Assembly (NCBI GenBank): GCA_030598025.1
Contig: JAUVQS010000031.1
Coordinates: forward strand, 1-13,172
Origin: Acidimicrobiia bacterium
Lineage (GTDB): Bacteria > Actinomycetota > Acidimicrobiia > Spongiisociales > JAHEDJ01
Reading direction: 5' to 3'
DNA length: 13,172 bases
Under the pieces are notes generated by a model. The model was not told where the DNA came from, searched no databases, and saw only the letters and a program-made list of their open reading frames with translations. Both the position numbers and the translations under genes were made by a program. This document shows, in pieces, positions 6,718 to 12,586 of the stretch; position 1 is the first letter of the stretch; each line of letters starts with the position of its first letter.

Positions 6718-8223
6718 ATGGATCTCGAGAAAGTTCTGTCCGGGCCGCTCAGGCGGATGAACCCACGACTGGCCGGATGGGCCTACTCGGGACTTCGCCG
6801 TGTCGCTCCGATCCGTCGTCGCCTGGAGGCCGAGTTCGAGGGCGTGGTGGCCGGCATGGAGGAGGCAGTCAAGCCCTACCGGGAGGAGCTGACGACCTAT
6901 CGACGAATGCCGGGGATCGGATTGGACCGGGCCGAGGTGCTGTCTTTGATGAAGGATCTGGCCGATCGCGAGGAGGCCGGATGGAAGGATGGGTTCGCTT
7001 CGGGTGCCGTCTACCACGGCCAGGATGATCACGTTGCGTTTCTGAGCAAGGTGATCGAGGCACATTCGCAGGTCAATCCGCTTCACGCGGATCTGTGGCC
7101 GTCGGCGATCAAGTTCGAGGCCGAGGTCGTCGCCATGACCTCCTCGATGTTGGGCGCCGGGGAAACGGCAGACGAGATCGTAGGCACGGTCACGTCCGGT
7201 GGTACCGAGTCGATTCTGCTGGCCGTGAAGACCTACCGGGATCGGGCGGCTGGGAAGCGAACCAAACGCCCGGAAATCGTCGCTCCCGTGACCGCCCATG
7301 TTGCTTTCGACAAGGCGGCCCACTATTTCGGTTTGAAGATGGTGAAGGTGCCCGTCGACGAAACTTTCCGCGCCGATGTGGCGGCTACCGCCGGAGCTGT
7401 CAACCGCAACACGGTGGTTGTGGTCGGTTCGGCGCCCTCGTTCCCACACGGCACGATCGACCCGATCACGGAACTCTCGACTCTGGCTGCTGAGCGAGGC
7501 GTGGGTTTCCACACCGATGCCTGTCTGGGCGGCTTCGTGCTGCCGTGGGCCGACAAGCTCGGCTACCCGGTGCCGCCATTCGATTTCCGCCTGCCGGGAG
7601 TCACTTCGATGTCGGCCGATACCCACAAATACGGATATGCGGCGAAGGGGACGTCGGTGGTCATGTATCGGGGGAGGGAACTGCGCCGTCACCAGTACTT
7701 CACAGCTTCCGACTGGCCGGGCGGTTTGTACTTCTCACCAACGCTGGCCGGGAGCCGTCCCGGGGCCTTGAGTGCAGCCGCCTGGGCGGCGATGGTTTCC
7801 ATGGGCGAAGATGGATACCTCGACGCCACCGCCGGAATCCTCGAAACGGCTGCCGAGATCCGATCCGGGGTCGAGACAGTGCCTGAACTGAACGTCCTCG
7901 GCGATTCGCTGTTCGTCATCGCCTTCGGTTCGGAAGCCGTTGACATCTATCAGGTGATGCAACGGATGAGCGAGCGTGGCTGGAGCCTGACCGGATTGCA
8001 TCATCCGCCGGCGCTTCATCTGGCGGTGACTCTTCGCCACACGGCGGCGGGAGTCGCGACGCGGTTCCTCGAGGATCTCCAGGGTTCGGTGGACGACGTG
8101 AAGGCCCATCCGGGCGAGGCTGGTGGCGTGGCGCCGGTGTACGGGATGGCCGCCACGGTTCCGGCTCGAGCAGTGGTTGACGACCTGCTCGAAAGATATG
8201 TTGACCTCCTCTTCGAGGTGTAG
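6718..8223 (+). CDS. Sphingosine-1-phosphate lyase-like PLP-dependent enzyme
   Basis: A 501-residue fold-type I PLP enzyme. It matches the S1P-lyase subgroup more closely than the glutamate/aspartate decarboxylases. SGAVYHG (95-101), GTVTSGGTESILLAVKTYRDRA (156-177), TAHVAFDKAAHYF (192-204, His194 expected to stack on PLP), HTDACLGGF (265-273, Asp267 region binding the pyridine nitrogen), SADTHKYGYAAKG (299-311, Lys304 as Schiff-base lysine, second Lys310 six residues on) and DWPGGLYFSPTLAGSRPG (332-349) all have direct counterparts in eukaryotic and Symbiobacterium S1P lyases. Known members cleave long-chain-base 1-phosphates between C2 and C3 to phosphoethanolamine and a fatty aldehyde. The membrane anchor of eukaryotic enzymes is absent, so it is probably soluble or peripheral. 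GAGGAG precedes the ATG by only 2 nt, a short spacing; ATG 6757 is an alternative. The substrate here is inferred only from family. Confidence 0.85.
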   Translation: MDLEKVLSGPLRRMNPRLAGWAYSGLRRVAPIRRRLEAEFEGVVAGMEEAVKPYREELTTYRRMPGIGLDRAEVLSLMKDLADREEAGWKDGFASGAVYHGQDDHVAFLSKVIEAHSQVNPLHADLWPSAIKFEAEVVAMTSSMLGAGETADEIVGTVTSGGTESILLAVKTYRDRAAGKRTKRPEIVAPVTAHVAFDKAAHYFGLKMVKVPVDETFRADVAATAGAVNRNTVVVVGSAPSFPHGTIDPITELSTLAAERGVGFHTDACLGGFVLPWADKLGYPVPPFDFRLPGVTSMSADTHKYGYAAKGTSVVMYRGRELRRHQYFTASDWPGGLYFSPTLAGSRPGALSAAAWAAMVSMGEDGYLDATAGILETAAEIRSGVETVPELNVLGDSLFVIAFGSEAVDIYQVMQRMSERGWSLTGLHHPPALHLAVTLRHTAAGVATRFLEDLQGSVDDVKAHPGEAGGVAPVYGMAATVPARAVVDDLLERYVDLLFEV

Positions 8224-8278
8224 CGAGATACCTGGAAAACCGGTCTGATGGGAGCGATCGTCCTTCGCTAGTTTCGAG

Positions 8279-9018
8279 GTGAGGTGCTTGTTGAGTATCC
8301 GATCTGTGGTCCGCATCAGCTGCCCATGGATTGCCTGGTCGGTAATCCGTCGTTTGTCGCGCGGGTCGGGCGTGACGGACGCGGAGTTCGATCGTTCGCT
8401 TCCCGGCAATGATGTGATGCGGCATCCGATGATCGAATGGACGCGGGCGACGACGATCAACGCTCTGCCCGAGGAGGTTTGGCCCTGGCTGGTACAGATG
8501 GGGTTCGGTCGCGGGGGCTGGTACACGAACGAGCGCATTGATCGCATCGTCTGGCGAATCGAGAACAAGAGCTCGAACGTGATTCTGCCCGAGTGGCAGC
8601 ACCTGCAGGTGGGAGACATCGTCCCGGATGGTCTGGGCTTCGCCGCATATTTTCGAGTCGTAGCGATTCGGAAACACGAAGCCATCGTGTATCACTCGAT
8701 CAGGATCCCTATCGTGGCCAACCCCTAGATCCGGCGGATGCGGAGGCAGTAGCGCGCCGCGAAAGTGAGCTCATCGCAGGGGGGACCTACATCGATTTCA
8801 GCTGGGCGTTCGCTCTCCGCCCCGTCGGTGACCAGTCGACGAGGCTGTTCGTGCGGGCTCGTTCAAACATCTTTCCCCGGTGGGCGGTCGCTACCACGAC
8901 GATCTTCGGTTTGGTGGACCTCTTTCACGTGACCACGATGGTCCGCGGCATCAAGCGTCGGGTTGAGGCCGGCGCCCGTCGGTCTGCGCGGGGTGGTGCC
9001 GTGTTGGAGGGGCCTTGA
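8279..9018 (+). pseudogene. SRPBCC-family protein, disrupted by a one-base frameshift
   Basis: The first part (8279-8728) encodes a hydrophobic or basic N-terminus, then WTRATTINALPEEVWPWLVQ, GFGRGGWY, ILPEWQHLQVGDIVPDG and VVAIRKHEAIVYHSIR, then runs into a stop at 8726-8728. The remainder of the same domain continues in another frame: DPYRGQPLDPADAEAVARRE, GGTYIDFSWAFALRPVGDQ, TRLFVRARSNIFPRWAV. The two halves join naturally as HSIR-DPYRG if one G is restored near 8702-8705 (AGGATCCC read as AGGGATCCC). The family is an SRPBCC/START-like hydrophobic-ligand fold, usually with no assigned function. The start is uncertain: GTG 8279, or TTG 8288/8291 behind GAGG. The tail overlaps the convergent transporter gene by 68 bp. 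It may be true decay or an assembly or sequencing error; if the error is artefactual, the product is about 247 aa. Confidence 0.8.
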
Positions 9019-10342
9019 TCTCGAGAGCACGTCGCGCTTCCTCGAAGCGGCCCCGCGTGATCCCGTATCTCAGTAGTACCAGTGCTGCGATCACCAGGAA
9101 TATTCCGGGGATGACTCCGAAAGCGAGTCGGACGCCGAGAACGCCTGATTCAGTTTGCACGTCTGCCGATCCGTCGTAGCCGAAGACTTGAAGGAAGACG
9201 CCGAGCACGAAGCCGGCGATGCCGAGGCCAATTTGATGGATCGTCATCCAGAGGCCGAAGAACACGGATTCGTGGCGCTCACCGCGCTCGTACTCATAGA
9301 AGTCGACGAGATCGGGTACCAGGGAGCCGGGGATGAGCAGATAGGCGGACATCGAAGCACCGAGGAGTGCCGATCCGATCAGGAAAAGGACGGTTGAGTC
9401 GGTGTTGACCAGCAGGCCGAGAATCAGGAGTAGGACTGCGGCCAGAATGTTGGCGATCAGCAGCAGGCGGCGCTTGTCGATGCGATGCGTGAGCCGGTTG
9501 GTCAGCGGCACTAGAGCAGCGGCCGTGATGGTATAGACGGCCAAGCTGATCGAAGCGATGCCGGTGCTGCCCACCACGTGCTCGGCGAAGAAGGGGAGCG
9601 TCGCGGTCAGTACGCCGGTGGCGACCGCCCCGAGCAGCTTGAACCAAAGAAGGGTCGAAACATTGGGTTCGCGGGCCAGGGCAACATAGCGACGGAACGG
9701 AACCTTTGCGATGTCGGCGTCATGTTGTGCTTCGATCCCTTTGATGGCGGCCGCGGCGACGAAGATCGCCACTGCGCAGAAGACACCGAAGCCGATCGAT
9801 ATTCCGCGCAGGGCGCTTTCGACGCCATCTTCCTGTGAGACCAGCAGGGCGATGCCGCCTCCCGTGATCGTTCCGAACGAGGAGAACATCGCTCGGAAGC
9901 CGATCACCTGGGTTCGCTCGTCGTAGTCGACGGTCATGATCGGGACCATCGCCATGTAGGGGACGGCCACCAGTGAATAGGCGGTGGCGAAGAAGAGGAT
10001 GGCGAGGGCGGCCAGAACAAAGGCAACCGTCTGCGAGACGTCCAGCGGCACCCACCAGAGGAGGGCGAAGCTGATCGCGAACGGGATGGCCCCGTACAGC
10101 AGATATACCCGCTTGCGACCGTGCCTTGAGCGAGTGCGATCGCTCATGACGCCGATGATCGGATCGTTGACCCCGTCCCACAACTTGCCGATCAATACGA
10201 CGGTGCCTGCCGCCGACGCCGACAGTCCGATGACGTCGGTCAGATAGAAGAGGAAGAAGAACCCGACCGCGAAGTACGCAATGGAGAGACCGAGGTCGCC
10301 GATGGCGTATCCGACCTTCGTCCGCAGCAACACGTTCGACAC
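8951..10342 (-). CDS. MFS transporter of the GPH (MelB-type) cation symporter family
   Basis: A 463-residue inner-membrane transporter with about 12 hydrophobic segments. GPH-family marks are GYAIGDLG (11-18), KLWDGVNDPIIGVMSDRTRSRHGRKR (53-78), where Asp56 and Asp60 match the spacing of the MelB cation-site aspartates, and DYDERTQVIGFR (139-150). In the second half a GERHESVFFGLW segment is followed by a helix rich in Gly and Ile. The family imports sugars, glucuronides and, in animal MFSD2A, lysophospholipids, with Na+ or H+. The substrate here is unknown. The C-terminus is a Pro/Arg-rich hydrophilic tail that overlaps the end of the SRPBCC gene on the other strand. The start is ambiguous: GTG 10342 has GGAGAG almost touching it, while GTG 10333 has the same motif at a better spacing and would remove three residues. 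Proximity to the kinase-lyase pair makes uptake of their substrate possible, but it is transcribed in the opposite direction. Confidence 0.88.
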   Translation of the reverse strand: MSNVLLRTKVGYAIGDLGLSIAYFAVGFFFLFYLTDVIGLSASAAGTVVLIGKLWDGVNDPIIGVMSDRTRSRHGRKRVYLLYGAIPFAISFALLWWVPLDVSQTVAFVLAALAILFFATAYSLVAVPYMAMVPIMTVDYDERTQVIGFRAMFSSFGTITGGGIALLVSQEDGVESALRGISIGFGVFCAVAIFVAAAAIKGIEAQHDADIAKVPFRRYVALAREPNVSTLLWFKLLGAVATGVLTATLPFFAEHVVGSTGIASISLAVYTITAAALVPLTNRLTHRIDKRRLLLIANILAAVLLLILGLLVNTDSTVLFLIGSALLGASMSAYLLIPGSLVPDLVDFYEYERGERHESVFFGLWMTIHQIGLGIAGFVLGVFLQVFGYDGSADVQTESGVLGVRLAFGVIPGIFLVIAALVLLRYGITRGRFEEARRALEIKAPPTRHHPAQTDGRRPQPDA

Positions 10343-10504
10343 CTCTCCGGAGTTTGCTCCTCACATTCTCACCGTGCGAGTCCCCCGCCGCCATCAGGGA
10401 TTTCCCGGATTGTGCCGTCCGGGCCGCTGTGTCGGATAGGGTCTGGACTGGCTTCTGACGGTCGGCCGACGCCGGCAGCAGGCGGCCGGAGGTTCGCTAA
10501 ATGC

Positions 10505-10520
10505 TACCGACTGGTAACTT
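10505..10520 (+). promoter_or_regulatory. Putative leaderless promoter and small operator of the hemolysin III gene
   Basis: TAACTT (10515-10520) is followed by 6 nt and the ATG at 10527, the same geometry as at the LLM and kinase genes. The inverted repeat TACC-gact-GGTA (10505-10516) overlaps the -10 box. The region 10343-10526 lies between divergent genes and must also hold the transporter promoter, which I cannot pick out. Confidence 0.38.
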
Positions 10521-10526
10521 ATGAGC

Positions 10527-11183
10527 ATGTCCGATACTTCTTCGAACGCCCACACCGGCAAGCCGAAACTCCGCGGCTGGCTGCATGCGATCGCGTTTCC
10601 CGTCGCGTTGGCCGCCGGCATTGTGCTGGTCGCACTGGCCGGCACAACCGAGGCGCGCGTCGCTTCAGCCGTCTTCGCGATCAGCGCTGTACTGCTCTTC
10701 GGCACCAGTGCCATGTTCCATCGAGGCAACTGGTCGCCTCGAGTTCATCGATTTCTGAGGCGGATGGATCACTCGAACATCTTCCTGATCATCGCCGGCA
10801 CCTATACGCCGTTCGCCGTCCTGTTGCTCCCGTCAAGTGAGGGCAGGACGTTGCTGTGGATCGTCTGGGCCGGAGCCCTCGCCGGTGTGGCCTTCCGGGT
10901 GTTCTGGGTCGGTGCCCCCCGCTGGCTGTATACACCGATCTATGTTGCGCTCGGATGGGTGGCCGTGTTCTATCTGCCCGATTTCGTGCGTGGCGGTGGG
11001 GCGGCGGTAGTGGTCCTCATCCTGGTTGGCGGAGTGTTCTACAGCGTGGGCGCTCTGATCTATGTATTGAAACGACCCGATCCTTCCCCCCGATGGTTCG
11101 GATTCCATGAGGTGTTCCACTCGTTGACCGTGGCCGCCTTTGTCGTCCACTACATCGCGGTATCGATCACCGTCTACTCGTAG
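10527..11183 (+). CDS. trhA: Hemolysin III / PAQR-family (TrhA-like) membrane protein
   Basis: A 218-residue integral membrane protein with about seven transmembrane helices. It carries the family pattern in order: KPKLRGWLHAIAFP (12-25), SAMFHRGNW (61-69), RRMDHSNIFLIIAGTYTPF (78-96) and FHEVFHSLTVAAFVVHY (193-209). His65, Asp81, His194 and His198 match the conserved putative zinc site shared with eukaryotic adiponectin/progestin receptors. The bacterial family was first named for weak haemolytic activity, but TrhA-type members are linked to membrane-lipid homeostasis, so a lipid role is more likely than a toxin. The symbol is by family resemblance. The start at 10527 is preferred over ATG 10521 because it fits the -10/leaderless spacing; the difference is two residues. 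The 3' end is 15 nt before a large palindrome. Confidence 0.88.
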   Translation: MSDTSSNAHTGKPKLRGWLHAIAFPVALAAGIVLVALAGTTEARVASAVFAISAVLLFGTSAMFHRGNWSPRVHRFLRRMDHSNIFLIIAGTYTPFAVLLLPSSEGRTLLWIVWAGALAGVAFRVFWVGAPRWLYTPIYVALGWVAVFYLPDFVRGGGAAVVVLILVGGVFYSVGALIYVLKRPDPSPRWFGFHEVFHSLTVAAFVVHYIAVSITVYS

Positions 11184-11197
11184 CACCGCTCCCGATG

Positions 11198-11249
11198 CGT
11201 TTTCGCGCGGCATTCGCGCCCTATAGGGTCAGAATGCCGCGCGAAAACG
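11198..11249. terminator. 52-bp near-perfect palindrome between convergent genes (bidirectional terminator or palindromic repeat)
   Basis: CGTTTTCGCGCGGCATTC (11198-11215) and its exact complement (11232-11249) form 18-bp arms. The centre contains a further palindrome, CCCTATAGGG (11219-11228), so 23 of 26 base pairs match overall; only GCG (11216-11218) versus TCA (11229-11231) breaks the symmetry. It fills the 70-bp gap between the hemolysin III stop and the radical SAM stop, a natural place for a bidirectional terminator. There is no T-tract outside the stem. The A4/T4 runs lie inside the arms. The high symmetry also fits a mobile or dispersed palindromic element or a protein-binding site. 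Confidence 0.7.
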
Positions 11250-11253
11250 GGAT

Positions 11254-12150
11254 TCACACGACTCCGTAGACCTGGCGGGGTGCGAGTTCGTCGGGGAATC
11301 GGTGCAGGAGCGACCGGCGTGTTTCGAAACACAGATGGCACTCGTCGACGTAGCGGTCTTCCGGGTCGAATCCATGGACCGACGCGAGTTCATGCGGTCC
11401 GCCCTCGACGAGTGGGCCGCAGATCGGATGGTCGGCCGCCCGGTAGCGCTCCATCAACTTCCGGATCGGCGTGTCCCACACGTTGCCGATGGAGATTCCC
11501 TGGCACAACTGCACATGCCCGTATGGATCCAGGTGAATCCGGGTCGGATCCTCCAACTCCTCGTATGGGCACTCGGTCAGGGTTTGCCACTGCCGCCCGG
11601 CCAGGCCCTGGGCAAGGCGGTCTACGGCCCGTCCCCGGAACATGACGCTGCCTCCGGCTACGGGTTCTCCCCGGCCCTGGCCCGGGGCTCCGACTGCGGC
11701 AGGCGGATCAATTGTGATCGTATCCGTTGGTATGCCCAATCGCTCTGCGACCCGCTTGGTCTTCTGGGCCGGGTTGTCTGAGCTCTCGCCGTGGTGGAAG
11801 GCGTCGTCGCTCACGCTCAGATCGGAGATGCCGAGATCCGCGAGTGGCTTCAGCCACAGCTCGGCGTCTTCTTCGGTGGCTCCGAAGTATCCGCTGGTGA
11901 CGATTCCGACCTCGAAGCCCCGCTCACGGGCCGAGCGGACGCCTTCGATCAGCAGGGGATAGAAAAGGAACGATTCGCCACCTTCGAAATAGATCCAGTC
12001 GATCGTCGGCACATCCTGTGCCTGATCCAGGGCCTCGTGCAGGCGAGGCGCTGTGAATGTTCCCTCCGCGTAAGGACTCGAGTAAACGAAGCAATGATCA
12101 CACTCGAAGGGGCATGTGTAGGTGAGCAGGATGTGGAGCTGCGAAAGCAT
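11254..12150 (-). CDS. Radical SAM protein with SPASM/twitch-like C-terminal cysteines
   Basis: A 298-residue protein. HILLTYTCPFECDHCFVY (6-23) holds the C-x3-C-x2-C motif (Cys13, Cys17, Cys20) that binds the SAM-cleaving 4Fe-4S cluster, with the aromatic residue before the last Cys replaced by His19. FEGGES (55-60) is the GGE-type SAM-contacting motif. The C-terminal third has Cys194, Cys216, Cys244 and the pair Cys271/Cys274 (DECHLCFETR), a layout suggesting an auxiliary iron-sulfur cluster as in SPASM or twitch domains. Such enzymes often modify peptides or act in cofactor synthesis, but no precursor peptide or partner enzyme is evident beside it, so no function is assigned. The ATG at 12150 has AGAGGG only 2 nt upstream. 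The gene is probably transcribed on its own, from the 88-bp gap behind the TfoX gene. Confidence 0.85.
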   Translation of the reverse strand: MLSQLHILLTYTCPFECDHCFVYSSPYAEGTFTAPRLHEALDQAQDVPTIDWIYFEGGESFLFYPLLIEGVRSARERGFEVGIVTSGYFGATEEDAELWLKPLADLGISDLSVSDDAFHHGESSDNPAQKTKRVAERLGIPTDTITIDPPAAVGAPGQGRGEPVAGGSVMFRGRAVDRLAQGLAGRQWQTLTECPYEELEDPTRIHLDPYGHVQLCQGISIGNVWDTPIRKLMERYRAADHPICGPLVEGGPHELASVHGFDPEDRYVDECHLCFETRRSLLHRFPDELAPRQVYGVV

Positions 12151-12168
12151 GGCCCTCTTTCAGCCGAC

Positions 12169-12204
12169 ACATCCGAACATAGCGAACCGCCCGGTCGGAT
12201 GTCC
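12169..12204 (-). promoter_or_regulatory. Putative promoter and inverted repeat upstream of the radical SAM gene
   Basis: ACATCCGA (12169-12176) and TCGGATGT (12195-12202) are perfect 8-bp inverted arms with an 18-nt centre. On the minus strand TATGTT (12181-12176) could be a -10 box, with GGACAT (12204-12199) 17 nt upstream as a weak -35. The arms overlap both boxes, so the repeat could be an operator. The leader to the ATG at 12150 would be about 20 nt. Confidence 0.38.
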
Positions 12205-12238
12205 CCAATCGCGAAGACAGGGGGTTGGTGTCGCCCAG

Positions 12239-12586
12239 TTACTTCTTCGGCTTCGGTGGAAACGTCGCGGTGTGGTCGAGCGCTCTGGTCACCCACGCCT
12301 CCGTTTCGCCGGGTTGTTCACGCCACGATCGGGGGAGTGACGCATATTCCTTCATCGGCCGATCCTCGGGGCCGAAAGGTCCGGCGCCTTTGATCGTCAA
12401 CAGCTCTCTTCCATCGGCGTCGGGAAGCCGTAGGTCGACCGCCGGCCCGAACAGGCCCATGAACATGTTGCCGTTCACGAATGCCGCGACGTTGCCGAAC
12501 ATGGATTTGGTTTCGACCGCGGGATGTTCGGGAACGATCGACCCGAATTACTCCTTGTCTTCGTCAGCTGGTTTGGGAATTTTCAT
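12239..12586 (-). pseudogene. TfoX N-terminal-domain protein with an in-frame stop at codon 13
   Basis: From the ATG at 12586 the frame reads MKIPKPADEDKE, then TAA (12550-12548), then continues in the same frame with FGSIVPEHPAVETKSMFGN, VNGNMFMGLFG, VDLRLPDADGRELL, MKEYASLPRSW and a Lys-rich end at 12239. The whole would be about 115 residues, the usual size of small TfoX_N-domain proteins, whose TfoX/Sxy relatives are linked to competence regulation but which mostly lack known function. A single change (TTA or TTG to TAA) explains the stop. The start is strong: AGGAAGGA lies 5 nt upstream, and the ATG overlaps the LtrA stop as ATGA. Restart at the internal ATG 12502 would lose the first 28 residues and has no ribosome site. 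It is either a recent nonsense mutation or a base-call error. Confidence 0.78.

Noticed and set aside
6652..7692. 346-codon minus-strand frame opposite the S1P-lyase-like gene
   Set aside because: The plus-strand frame holds all PLP-enzyme motifs; the minus frame is Arg/His/Gly-rich with no family features.
7735..8685. 316-codon minus-strand frame across the lyase and SRPBCC genes
   Set aside because: It spans two unrelated plus-strand genes and shows no domain features.
12548..12550. Recoding (selenocysteine or pyrrolysine) at the TfoX-gene stop
   Set aside because: The codon is TAA, not TGA or TAG, and a Leu codon fits the family at this position.
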